DNA of 64,000 nt from Botryosphaeria dothidea. Taxonomy: Eukaryota; Ascomycota; Dothideomycetes; Botryosphaeriales; Botryosphaeriaceae. Positions within the stretch are counted from its first letter, which is position 1. Every line of letters begins with the position of its first letter. The stretch lies in contig WWBZ02000051.1 in the NCBI GenBank assembly GCA_011503125.2, positions 3,038,001 through 3,102,000 on the forward strand, in the 5' to 3' direction. A model generated the notes under the pieces. That model did no database searches. It was not told where the DNA came from and saw only the letters and a list, made by a program, of their open reading frames with translations. The translations under genes and the position numbers were made by a program. Positions 1 through 10,366 of this stretch are shown piece by piece.

Positions 1-756
1 TGCATCGTCGGCAAGTCCAACATGTTCCGCCGCTCGCACCTAAACGCCCTAACCGGCCCGCTACCCACCGCCGCCGAGGGCATCGACTTCTTCTCCGAGA
101 ACATTTGCGAGGACCACCTCATTGGCGACCGCCTGTGGAAACAGCAGATACCCGGGGAGAAGCAGGGTGAGCGCTGGGGTAAGCACGCCATGTGCTTCGG
201 CGACCTGGCCATTCAGCCCATGGCCGGCATGAGCGTGAGCGAGTACGTCGCGCGTCGCGTGCGTTGGCTACGCGTCCGCAAGTTTACCGTCACCCTCGCC
301 ACTCTCGTCGAGCCCGGCACCGAGGCCTTCCTGTGCAGCCTCTATGGCGCCTTCGCCGTCACCACGCTCCCGTTCTTTCACGATGCGCTGGGTGTCCCGC
401 AGACCTGGGCCGCGTTCTGGACGTTCTGGCTCGGGAATGTGGCGCTGTGGTGCGCGGTCGATTGGACGCAGTACCGTAAGCTGCATTCGGCAAATAGCAT
501 TGACGTAGATGAATGCACGCCGCCGTTTGCCAGACCACCAAAGACGCCGAATGGCACGAGGAGGCCATTTGGTGAGTGGTCCCTTGCTTGGTTGGGGAGG
601 GAGGGCCTTGCGTGGCCTATTTGGGCGTGGGCTGTCTACGGGGGCGTGACTGTGACGTGGAGGGGGAAGAGGTTTTGGGTTGGATTGGACATGAAGGTTC
701 ACGAAATCAAGAACAAAGATGATGGTGCGGAGAGGGGCAAGGCGAGAAGGGATTGA
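1..756 (+). CDS. Ceramide glucosyltransferase, 3' part (partial at window edge)
   Basis: Transfers glucose from UDP-glucose to ceramide to make glucosylceramide in Golgi/ER membranes (GT21 family, fungal Gcs1/HSX11 type). The reading frame is open from base 1, so the 5' half lies outside the window; about 251 residues are visible, roughly half of a fungal family member. The visible part contains the acidic [10 protein letters not shown] stretch followed by the R-x-x-R-W signature (RRVRW) of processive family-2-like glycosyltransferases. Hydrophobic segments follow (around [18 protein letters not shown], the W/F-rich [10 protein letters not shown], and [16 protein letters not shown]). The end with [12 protein letters not shown] is typical of the fungal enzymes. 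No intron is needed in this part. Stop TGA at 754-756. It converges on the minus-strand gene that follows. Confidence 0.9.
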   Translation, partial: CIVGKSNMFRRSHLNALTGPLPTAAEGIDFFSENICEDHLIGDRLWKQQIPGEKQGERWGKHAMCFGDLAIQPMAGMSVSEYVARRVRWLRVRKFTVTLATLVEPGTEAFLCSLYGAFAVTTLPFFHDALGVPQTWAAFWTFWLGNVALWCAVDWTQYRKLHSANSIDVDECTPPFARPPKTPNGTRRPFGEWSLAWLGREGLAWPIWAWAVYGGVTVTWRGKRFWVGLDMKVHEIKNKDDGAERGKARRD

Positions 757-1058
757 TGGCGATTTCGCAGTCAACGAGGATGATGAGGTCCGTTTATCAG
801 AACGTTTGAAGTAAGGAATATGCATGCATATCGGTAGGTTATCTCATCTTTGCTTTCGTTTTTCGTAGCGGCATTCGAAGGCGCCCGCTCAAGTCACTCT
901 GTCAGGCCTAGAGAAAATCAGAGATTGCATTGAAAGAAGCGCAGCAGGCATCATGTCAAAAGCATTCTCATGTACAAGAAAAAGGGCAAATTCCGCACAA
1001 CTGCCAGCAAGCCCTTCCAATATTTCAAAACAAACGCCTTTCATATATCTTAACTCGC
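757..1058. other. Convergent intergenic spacer
   Basis: About 300 bases between two convergent genes, presumably 3' UTRs of both. I see no ORF, RNA gene or repeat here. Confidence 0.5.
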
Positions 1059-2054
1059 TCAGTTCTCGGCCTTGGACTCAGCCGCCTCCTTGCCGTCGCT
1101 TCCCCGGTGGAAGAACGTCTTCGCCAACTTCTCCCGTCCCTTCTCCCTATACCGTTGGCTCTTTGCCCTGAGCTTCCCAACGGCCCCTTCGTCACCCTTA
1201 GTCGGAAACGGCTTCGCCTCCGAATGCGCGTCATGTCCACGGTTTAACAATTGTTCCTCGTCGTGGACCGCCGACTGCCTCGGCCTGTCGTTCTGGTCAT
1301 CTTCTGCTTCCCGCTGCCGCTGCTGGTGGTGATGACGATGGTGGTGGCGAACGACAGCAGGCGAGCCCTCGGGCACAGTAGCCGAATCGATCCGCGGCCG
1401 CGACCCTTGCGGCTGCTTCCCGCTGCCGGTGGCGTTGTCCGGCGCGTGGTCGTGGTGGTTGTGCTCGACGCGCGCCCGCAGCCCGTTGTCGCTGCACACC
1501 ACCTCGTCCCCGGGACCCTCGGCGACAGCAGGCGGCGACGGGCTCTCGCCTTTCGAGTGCTGCTGCGGTGAAGAGGACTCCGCGGTGCTGCGACCTTCCT
1601 GGTGACGCCCGGCATCGTGCTGGGCGCTGGCGCTGGCGCTGGTACCCGCCTTCGGTTCCTGCCGCGCCATGTCGTGCTCGCTGCGGCTGTACCGGCTCCC
1701 GCTCGACGCGCTCGCGCTCCGGCTCAGCCGCGCTTCGCGGTAGTCGTCGATGCTCATGCGCTCTTTGGCGGCGAGGGCGCGCTCGGCGTCGGAGGTGGTG
1801 GCGCGGCGGGAGTGGCGTTGTGGGAGGGGCGGGCCGAGCTTGGCGAAGAGGGTGAAGCGGCCGATGATGCTGTTGGAGCGGGGTTTCTTTTGGAGTTTCT
1901 TGTGGTTTGTGGTGGGTTGTTGTTGTTGTTGCGGGGTGTTGGTGGATGACGAGGGTGGTGCTGTGGTGGGGGTTGCGTTGTTGGGAGATTCTGGGGACGT
2001 TGTTGGAGGTGCCGGCGTGGTGGCAGGGCTTTGTGTTTTGTTGGTTGGTCCCAT
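1059..2054 (-). CDS. Low-complexity, probably disordered hypothetical protein
   Basis: A single-exon ORF of 331 residues. I chose the ATG at 2054 (context ACGATGG); the frame extends 16 codons further upstream but only to a TTG, which is not a likely eukaryotic start. The N-terminus is Pro/Thr/Ser/Asn-rich with a short Gln run. A small basic, more ordered-looking patch follows (RSNSIIGRFTLFAKLGPPLP). The rest is Ser/Arg/His/Glu-rich, including a His cluster (HHHRHHHQQ) and a charged C-terminus (KLRAKSQRYREKGREKLAKTF). I recognise no domain. Codon use is GC-rich and the frame is long relative to the other frames, which favours a real gene, but compositional bias could also produce it. Confidence 0.55.
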   Translation of the reverse strand: MGPTNKTQSPATTPAPPTTSPESPNNATPTTAPPSSSTNTPQQQQQPTTNHKKLQKKPRSNSIIGRFTLFAKLGPPLPQRHSRRATTSDAERALAAKERMSIDDYREARLSRSASASSGSRYSRSEHDMARQEPKAGTSASASAQHDAGRHQEGRSTAESSSPQQHSKGESPSPPAVAEGPGDEVVCSDNGLRARVEHNHHDHAPDNATGSGKQPQGSRPRIDSATVPEGSPAVVRHHHRHHHQQRQREAEDDQNDRPRQSAVHDEEQLLNRGHDAHSEAKPFPTKGDEGAVGKLRAKSQRYREKGREKLAKTFFHRGSDGKEAAESKAEN

Positions 2055-3337
2055 CGTAGCTGTAAGGTGCTTTATGTATTGGTTGTTGTAGTTGATCGAC
2101 AAAAATGTGGTCGGCGGTGGGAATGGCGATTTCTCGGAGTTGTTGTAATCCAGTGGCGGTGATGTTGTCCGATACCGAAGTGGCGGTTGATAGACTGGGA
2201 ATCGGAACGCGTACAGGGCTTTCTTTTATGCGTTCTGCCTCGTTCCACTTCTGCCTGTGGTTGGACCTTGGTCCAAGGAGACCCCGTTCTCCTCAGCCTT
2301 TTCCCTGAGCTCCCGCTCTCTGTCCTCTTGCTTTTGTTTCTGGACAGCTGGGTTCCGCGCGTGTTTTCCGAAAGGACAATAGAGGAAACAACGTATGAGA
2401 AGACGGAAACAACCCTCAAGACACATTTGGAAGGAGTTAACTGATTCCGGGAATTTTCGAGGGAATGAGGTCACAAGTTCTTGGCCTGCCAAGCTTCTGG
2501 TTCCTGGTTCCCACAAATTCACCTAATCAGGGTCGTTGGGAAAAAATCGTAGACGCATGTACAACTCACAATTAAGTCATGAATGGTGCCTTGAAGTAGT
2601 GGCCCCGCTTGCTTTTCTATCCACTGCCCCCAACTTCCTCGGAGCTACGGATGAGCCCGGCAACCCCGGGTTAACTTACGTCACATGTGTTGGATGCTTC
2701 AAATGCGGTGGGCTGGTGATCACCAGACTTTTCTTTTTATTGAACTCTTCCCGCTGCGTGCCGGACCGGTTGACGGATACAGGCGGAGTCTACGTGGGAA
2801 GACGCGTTTGATGTAGAGGGCCAGGGAGGATGGTTCCTATTTGCTCGGATATGGAAGGCTCCATCTGCAGGGGTGGCTGGATGCGGGAATACAGAACGGA
2901 CGGAACGGAATAATCAGCCCCGAGTCCTAGTGCGTTTTCTGAAAGGGTCATATGGAGCCATGTGAATGCTTTTATAGGTTGAGCGGAGAGTTTTGCCTTC
3001 GAGTCTATCTATGGAGAGAAGTGATCTTCAACAAGACAGCTAAGAGATCTGACCGTATTCTGTACACTATTGAAATCAGAAACCAATTTGAAATGCCGAA
3101 TCTCTTGCTCTTATCTCAAAGGATACCCTGTTCTCGACCAGGGCCACCAGCTGGACTTCGCTGGCGCTTCTGGCAGGAAGTGAGCCTGCACGGGCTGTCC
3201 GTCACCTCCCGGCATTCAGTCTCTCGATCTCTATCCCGCCTCCTCAGCTCCAATGCTTCTGCAACCACAAGCTGAGCCCTATTTCCGCCTGTAATATCTC
3301 TGAAGGGCTTCTGAGCGTGCAACTGAAGGCGCATCGG
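2055..3337. other. Intergenic region
   Basis: Upstream region of the preceding minus-strand gene. Only short ORFs without coding character were seen; no RNA gene or repeat was recognised. Confidence 0.4.
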
Positions 3338-3691
3338 TTATTGATCGAAGAACGCTTGATCCTTCTCACGATGTTGCCGCCTAATCTCCTTGCATTCGTG
3401 TTGGTATTCTCTGATTCTCTTGCTGTAGCCCTCTTGTGATTCCCAGCCAAAGTCTGCAAGGAGTCCACGCGACTTATCGTTTCGCTGTGAGCTTTCACCC
3501 ATTACATACCTGATGAAGCCTGTGCTGAACAACGACAGTGAACCGTATGCTAATGATACCGGATCAACTGGAAATGGGTGAGTCTCAAAGCAAGATATTA
3601 ATCGTGGCAATAGCCGTACCATTTGATCGGCGACCCGACGTGATACATACCCACCCACTCGGCGAGAAGCGGTGGAGATAAAAGGAGACAT
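3338..3691 (-). CDS. Small orphan ORF, 117 aa, unknown function
   Basis: An ATG-initiated ORF (AGGATGT, A at -3) ending in TAA. The N-terminus is Arg/Ser/Val-rich and amphipathic (SRRVGGYVSRRVADQM), which would fit a mitochondrial presequence. A hydrophobic, aromatic middle follows (VSLAYGSLSLFSTGFIRYV). The C-terminal half is strongly charged and helical (YSKRIREYQHECKEIRRQHREK). This layout looks like a protein rather than random sequence, but I recognise no family. A possible 52-bp intron inside it (donor GTACGG) breaks the frame and was not used. It could be a chance ORF. Confidence 0.35.
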   Translation of the reverse strand: MSPFISTASRRVGGYVSRRVADQMVRLLPRLISCFETHPFPVDPVSLAYGSLSLFSTGFIRYVMGESSQRNDKSRGLLADFGWESQEGYSKRIREYQHECKEIRRQHREKDQAFFDQ

Positions 3692-4942
3692 CCTAATCTA
3701 TATTTTAGTCTTTCAGTCCGTTATAAGGAAATCTGTTCCAATGAGATTGGGTGAATATGTGATGGAGCGGAATAATGCTGTAGGGGGATGCATGTGCCTT
3801 ATAAGCCTATGATTTGACATCCATAGAGCTCTTTCGTTGAGATACCATGGTAAAGGGACGATTCCAATATGAACAAAGGTACTCTGAGCCAGACACTATG
3901 CAGTTCCGTGCCACACGAAAATGTCTCGGACCTCATGAACCCTCTGATGCTGCATACAAATACAAGAATAACACTTTCACATAGTACGGTAATTCCTTGC
4001 AAACAAGATAAGCGGAGATTATGGTATGAGATGATCACGAGCAGCGATAATCTCTTACCGCATTCTCTAAGAATCTACCGGTGACTCAAGCAGCGCCGTC
4101 AGGCAGTATCGATCCTCGGCCAGTGCCCGAGCCTGTCTCTCGTTCTCGATCTCACCCGATGACCTGGCGTCCCGATACCGTTAGGCATTCAAATTCGTTT
4201 AAGTCATGAGAAATCGAGTTTCTATGGAACATAGTCCACTTTTTTCTGTTGGTGTTTCTGGATTTGTGATGCGCGTAAATACTCCCGACGCGCGAAAAGA
4301 GAGCAATTATGAGTTTTAGCGAGTTCGGGTAAGAAATATAAGGAGTTGGATATGGACATACCGGATTGTGTACATGGATGATATCGCAGTTCCAGTAGCT
4401 GAGAGGTGATCCAAGTGTGCAGACATCAACTACCTCGTCCGTGGCTGGATGAGACTTATGTGAAGTCTGCTTATGCAATGCATTTAGGCAAGTCAAGTCT
4501 TGAACGTCGCAACAATCGCCCTCAGTTGTGGAGCGCGAAGCCTTGTGAAGGGTGTTGTGGTCGGCCCAGAGCTCGTCGAGGAAGAAGAGTTGGATCGACG
4601 TGAGCTCGGCAGTGCCGAATGCGGGGATTCACATAAGTCGTTGCCGCTTAGGGCCCATCAATGACTCGAAAGAACGTTCGCTGCCACTGTCGTGACGTCT
4701 CCCGACCTGGTCGCCATCGTCTTCACAGATCAGGAATGGACAATGCAACCTTTAAAAATTCTCCAACTTTCTTGTTCTTATCATTTCAGAGTTTTCCCTC
4801 CTCACGCGAGGTGGCGGGCGGCAAGGGCGGGCGTCCGATGACTGTTCGTGCATGACTCGCAACTTAAAGACGAAAACTTGCCCCGCCGCCATGAGCATCA
4901 CAGCCCAACAATAACACCTACCACACCCACCATATATCCAAA
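3692..4942. other. Intergenic region upstream of glutamyl-tRNA synthetase
   Basis: About 1.25 kb with no supported gene. The last 200 bases carry AT-rich patches (TTTAAAAATTC near 4750) and a run of CCACACCCACC-like sequence just before the start codon, as expected for a fungal promoter and 5' UTR. Confidence 0.4.
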
Positions 4943-6961
4943 ATGGCCGACCAGATCAAGGAGTGGCAGCAGAGAGCCGAGAAGCTCGCCCCGCTCAACC
5001 TCAAGGCCATTGAGCCCCATCTCGCCGAGCTCGATGCCCACCTTACCCTCCGCTCGCACATTGTCGGCTACAGCCTGACCGACGCCGATACCACCGTCTG
5101 GAAGACCATTCGCGACAACCGCGTCGCCCATGCCTACGTCAAGCAGAGCTTGATGGTGAACCTGTCCCGCTGGTTCAGGTACATCGAGGAGGCCTACCCA
5201 GAACAGACCACCCTCGCCTACCGCCCCGCGAAGAAGCCCGCTGCCGCCGACAAGAAGGAGGACGATGCCGGCAACTACGACATTGGCCTGCAGGATGTCG
5301 AGCACGGTGTTGTCACCAGGTTCCCGCCTGAGCCCTCGTATGTTCGCCACAAGCTTCTGCGAGAACGTCTGCTAACATACAACTTCCAGTGGATACCTGC
5401 ACATCGGCCACGCAAAGGCTGCGCTGCTGAACGACTACTTCGCCCACAAGAAGTACAAGGGCACTCTTATCCTGCGTTTCGACGACACCAATCCGATCAA
5501 GGAGAAGCAGGAGTTCCAGGACTCCATCATCGAGGACCTCGCTCTGATGGGCATCAAGCCCGACAAGACCACCCACACCTCCGACTACTTCCAGGAACTG
5601 TACGACTACTGCGTGCAGATGATCAAGGACGGAAATGCATACGCCGATGACACTGAGCAGGAGCAGATGCGCAAGGAGCGCATGGACGGTCTGCCTAGCA
5701 AGAGGAGGGACAGCTCCGTCGAGGACAACCTGGCGCGCTTCGAGGAAATGAAGAAGGGCACCGAGGAGGGCACTCGCTGGTGTATCCGCGCAAAGGTTTC
5801 GGTCGATGACCCCAATAAGGCCATGCGTGACCCCGTTATCTATCGCTGCAGCCCGCAGGAGCACCACCGCACCGGTGCTACCTGGAAGGTCTACCCCACA
5901 TACGACTTCTGCTGCCCCATCGTGGATGCTCTCGAGGGCGTCACTCACGCTCTCCGTACTACCGAGTACAAGGACCGCGATGCTCAGTACCAGTGGATGA
6001 TCAAGGCTCTCAAGCTGCGCAACGTCTACAACTGGGACTTTGCCCGCATGAACTTCATCAGGACGCTTCTTTCCAAGCGTAAGCTGACCAAGTTCGTCGA
6101 CAGTGGCGTTGTCTGGGGCTGGGACGACCCACGTATGCCCACCGTCCGCGGTATTCGCAGGCGCGGTATGACCATCCCTGCGCTGCAGGAGTTCATCCTC
6201 AAGCAGGGTCCCAGCAAGAACATCGTCAACCTTGACTGGACCACCTTCTGGGCTACAAACAAGAAGTACATCGACCCTATTGCTGGTCGCTACACTGCTG
6301 TTGAGAAGTCGAACAAGGTGCCCGTCACCATTGTTGGTTTCGCCCACGCTGGCCCCTACAACGAAGAGGTAAGATTTAAATAGTTAAATCAGACGAATCA
6401 AATTGCTGACTGCTCCGACAGAAACCTCTCCATGCCAAGAACAAGGATGTCGGCACGAAGAAGGTCTTCTATAGCAGCGAGATCATCATCGACCAGGAGG
6501 ACGCGCAGTCCTTTGCGCAGGACGAGGAAATCACGCTGATGAACTGGGGCAACGCCATCGTCCGTAAGGTGTCGCACTCGCTCAACCCGGTCAACCTGTT
6601 CAAGGACAAGACGCCCATCACGGGCATCGAGCTGGAGCTGCACCTGCAGGGCGACGTCAAGAAGACGGCCAAGAAGATCACGTGGCTCAGCACGGCGCAG
6701 GACCTGGTGCCCGTCGAGCTGGTCGACTTCGACTACCTTATCACCAAGGACAAGCTGGGCGAGGAGGACAAGTTTGAGGACTTCATCAACCCGAAGACGG
6801 AGATCAGGACTGAGGCGCTGGCCGATGCGAATGTGGCGAAGTTGAAGGTGGATGATATCATTCAGTTTGATCGCAAGGGCTTCTTCAGGGTGGATCGTGC
6901 GTTCCAGCATGGCCAGCCCGCGGTATTCTTCCAGATCCCGACGGGTAAGGCGGCGAAATAA
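4943..6961 (+). CDS. GUS1: Glutamyl-tRNA synthetase, cytosolic
   Basis: Charges tRNA-Glu with glutamate in the cytosol. Exons by splice signals: 4943-5337, 5390-6368, 6422-6961 (introns of 52 and 53 bp, GTATGT...CTAACATACAACTTCCAG and GTAAGA...CGACAG), giving 637 aa. The N-terminal ~100 residues are the GST-like appendage that in yeast docks onto Arc1p. The class I signature HIGH (PSGYLHIGHAKAALLN) lies at about residues 131-146 and is created exactly by splicing intron 1. The KMSKS equivalent is LSKRKL at about 359-364. The C-terminal exon is the GlnRS/GluRS anticodon-binding beta-barrel region. Start context CAAAATGGCC is good. The eukaryotic GluRS is closely related to GlnRS; the GST-like N-terminus and the spacing favour GluRS. 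Confidence 0.95.
5338..5389 (+). other. Intron 1 of glutamyl-tRNA synthetase
   Basis: 52-bp intron, GTATGT donor, CTAAC branch-like site and CAG acceptor. It splits a serine codon just before the HIGH motif; without removing it the HIGH motif is out of frame. Confidence 0.95.
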
Positions 6962-7211
6962 GGTAGATGCGCATAGCTGTTAAGATGATTTCCTACTAGA
7001 GTTGAGAAATAGTTAAAAGGAAAATGAATGACTGAAGCAATTCTCTTTTTTTTTTGCATTCTTGGTGATGATTGTATCGTATCTTGTCGTATCTTTTCTA
7101 TCGTGAAGTTCACTTCGTATCTCCATGCCAACGATGAAGTGTGGAAACCCAAGAAAAAGGCGCGGAAAAAGGAACAAACAGCAAGGCGATTTCAATTTGT
7201 GTGGGAAATCA

Positions 7212-7622
7212 TCAAATCCACCACTCCTTCCATATCTTCTCCGACTCGTTGCCCCGCTTCGTCGGCGAGAACTTCTGGCGCTGTTTCTCTTGCCGCCGCC
7301 GCTCGGCCGCCGGCACCGCCGCGGGCGGCAGCAGCACCCGCGCCTTCCGCGCCGAGATGGTGCGCAGCTCGAAGGTTTCGTACTGCTCGTCGTCGTCGTC
7401 GTCGTCGTCGTCTCCTTCCTCCTGTTCGCCGTGATTCCGTTGTTCGGAGGACCGACAGCGACGATGAGGCTTCTCGGCGGTGGTGGACGTGGAGCTGCAG
7501 GTGGAGGTGCTGGATTGGCGCGAGGGTGGGGGTGAGGAGAGCGGTGATGAGGTGGTTGATGAGGGTTGATGGCGGTGGCTGCTGCGGCGGCCAAATGGGT
7601 TGAAGGTTGCGAAGAGTGGCAT
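7212..7622 (-). CDS. Small hypothetical protein with an aspartate run
   Basis: 136 aa from the ATG at 7622 (AAATATGCC, A at -3). The frame reaches further upstream only to a GTG. It starts MPLFATFNPFGRR, is then Ser/Thr/Pro-rich, and carries eight consecutive aspartates encoded by a (GAC)n microsatellite. It ends in an ordered, charged block (YETFELRTISARKARVLLPP ... KIWKEWWI) that looks conserved rather than random. I recognise no domain. A short nuclear or chromatin-associated role would be a guess; it is best left as unknown. Confidence 0.5.
   Translation of the reverse strand: MPLFATFNPFGRRSSHRHQPSSTTSSPLSSPPPSRQSSTSTCSSTSTTAEKPHRRCRSSEQRNHGEQEEGDDDDDDDDEQYETFELRTISARKARVLLPPAAVPAAERRRQEKQRQKFSPTKRGNESEKIWKEWWI
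7387..7413. repeat. CGT/GAC trinucleotide microsatellite
   Basis: A near-perfect run of about nine CGT units on the plus strand, read as GAC (Asp) on the minus strand inside the small protein above. Length variation would change only the aspartate count. Confidence 0.85.
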
Positions 7623-10366
7623 ATTTGGTGAGTGGCGGTGTAGCTGTATCCGGTAGGTAGGTCGCGTGGCGTTTGGCGGATAAGAAGAGTAGTTGGTGGT
7701 TGGTTGGTTGGTTGGTAAGTGCGGTGTCGAGCGGCTCACGGGTGTCAGCGGGAAGATGGTTATTATGTATTTGATTTTTCCTGAGTTTAAGTTTTGACTG
7801 ATGCGGCTGATTGGGAAGAAAGCAGGAGAGAGGAAGGAGTTTGGTAGAGAGACGTTATGGCAAATGCGGGGTCCAACTGTGTTTTTGTGAGACCGTTGCG
7901 TTTGGCTCGTGGTATTAGACTAAAGTGGGATAGCGCCCGATGGAGGGATAAGCATGCTTCTGTTCTGTCTCTTTGTGTGCCCGCGTGACTACTTTTGCGG
8001 GCGTGTGAGGAGGGGGGCCATCGATCAGGCGGACGCTCCTCCGCGTGAGACGTTCGTCCGTTTCGGGATTCGAGCATTCTGAGTGGATGGGGAGGTCGGG
8101 GCGGTGAGCTGGTGGCGTGGAGATCGTCGAGATGGCAGGCGGGCTGATGCCTGAGGTTTTGCTTGCGGTAAGGGTGGGGAGGTCGTGGTGTCTTATCTGA
8201 TCTGATGGTGAGGCTGCCAAGTGCGATCTCGAGTCAGGTACTTTTTTTGAGCCGCTGACGTCGATTGACGACGGGGCCTGAGACGAGGGCTCAAAGTTTG
8301 CGCTATCCGGTATTGGGTAAGATGAAAGGAGGCTCGCGTGTGAACTATAGAAGGTCATGACAAACACAGCTTATTCTTGAGAAGCTCTGCTGCTAATTTT
8401 TGACGTTGCGCTACCTTGCGGACGTGGTGGCGCTGAGAAGAAATCATGGAATTTTTTTTTCAGAGGATGGGCTTGGCTAGGGTGAGAAAAGGAAACAACA
8501 ACACACCAACGCTGCGCTAGGCACTTACCGTTCTATGTTTAGCGGCGTAAGAGACAACACTACTGAGCTTGTATGGGCTTCGGTCCCTTCCTATAGAGTG
8601 GTTGCTCTGAGCTTGCAAAGAATATATGGAGTGACATGCTCTGTCAATTCGTGGAGAAATCAGACAGGCGAGAGGAGAAGGTAGGAAGGTTTGTAGCTAT
8701 GCTTAGCTAAACTGCGGCAATACATCGGTCTATTGATGTCCTTAGGGGAATGACAGGAGCAACAATCGCCGCGGCGCACCTTTATGCTTCTACAGGGCAA
8801 TTCAATGCGCCAGCCAAATGCCAAGTGTGCCGACCGGTTGCAGGGACAGCGAATAAGTCTGACGGAGCAATGTGGCTGCATTAAAAAGAGATCCCTGAGA
8901 CGGGAAGGGGGCCGATCGCACCGAGTTTCATAGATATGCCCGACCAATCCTGTCACTTTGCGCCGTGCTAAGCTTGGGGGAACAGACGCGTTTGACAGCG
9001 ATCTCGCTTGTCTGCTTGCGTGGCATGGAGGCCAATGGGGAAAATCAAGCGCGAGAGAATGACATCTGTGCAATGAGAGGCCTGAGCGGAGGCTATTCCA
9101 ACGTCTGTGGAGTGCGCGGCCGCCGATTAGACTCGGCACACTAAACCTGTTTGGTTCGGTGCCGATCGATTTGGGAACGGCGAACAACTCCAAGGTTTTT
9201 CCTTCTGCGCTGGCGCTGACGGGCTATAAGGCCATCGCTTCTGCCAGGCAGCAGAGTTTTGAGAGTTCCACCGATCTCGGTCTGCCCTACTCAGCGCTCA
9301 AGATTCAGGCTCCAATGATCAAGAAGGCCAATTGTTGATGGTGTAGGCCATCGGCGCAAATTGTCGGAAACGAAACAACAACGAGCTATGTGCGGACACA
9401 GGTTTATAGATTCAAGAACACTCCAATTACTTCAAATCAGTACAGCGGGTTCGGTGGCTCCGTGGACTTTTGTTCTCCAGAACATACCCGGCGAAGTGAT
9501 GGCACCTAGCCCATGGAGACTGGGTTGTTGCGCAGATGGATGAAACAAAGGCTGCGGAAATCAACGCAAAGAATGCCGAGGCTCAATTGTGCATCAGAAA
9601 TTCGGCGACTCCGATCTGTGGCTTAAGCGTAAGTAAAGTGCCAAGGCACATAGTGGACAGGACGCCCGAGGCGATACGAGGAATGGGTAGAGTATAAATG
9701 TTCATCGGGGATTTGCACAGGTCGGGCGTGCACAGTGCATGCCGCATTGGGTAGGGGGCGGTGATTGTGGGCGAAGCAGACGATAGAGCAGAGCTGTCAA
9801 TGACCTAAACAAGTATGTTCGGTGTCCTGGTCTGACTCGGGCCGACAGGGATGGCCGATTTCACGCTTGCTTCTATTTCCTACCCGTAGTGTGTAATGGC
9901 CTGCCGCACGAAAGCCCCTGTGGACAGCCAGGGAGTGAGATGAGAGGGCGGCAGGCGCCGCGCCGCGAGGCTGCAGCAGCGTGAAGGCGAGCGCAAAAAG
10001 CAGAGCCAAGAGAGTGCTAAGTAAGAGGGTCAGATCTCGACCAGGGTAGGCCGAGGCCGAAGGCGCGAGTGCTGAGGACAGGCAGCGGTAGGCTAGCGTG
10101 GCCGAAGAGGCGAGCGAGGCGAGGACGATGCCGGAGGGCGCGACAAGATTCAGCCCACCTGCAGTCCAATCCGTTAACTACATCAAACATGCTCGCAGCA
10201 AGCCTTCAAATCCTCTTCCCACCTCGCGCCTTCTTCTACTCGCCGCCCCCCGGCTCTGTACCATCACTCCCTCATGATCCCGACCGCCCTCCCGTAGCTG
10301 CTCGCTTGCCTCACCCGCCCCCCTCAACCTCCTGCCTGCTGCCGCCACATTTCATCCGCCGTGATC
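7623..10366. other. Long intergenic region upstream of the Zn2Cys6 factor
   Basis: About 2.7 kb with no supportable gene. It holds a (GTTG)n-like tetranucleotide run near 7696-7717 and a poly-T tract at 8452-8460. The pyrimidine-rich stretch at about 10200-10350 is probably the 5' leader of the transcription-factor gene. Confidence 0.4.

Noticed and set aside
2055..2102. Longer start for the disordered protein at 1059-2054
   Set aside because: The extra 16 codons begin at TTG; the first ATG is at 2054 with good context.
5313..6347. 344-codon minus-strand ORF across glutamyl-tRNA synthetase
   Set aside because: Antisense to the catalytic exon; the sense frame carries HIGH and KMSKS-type motifs.
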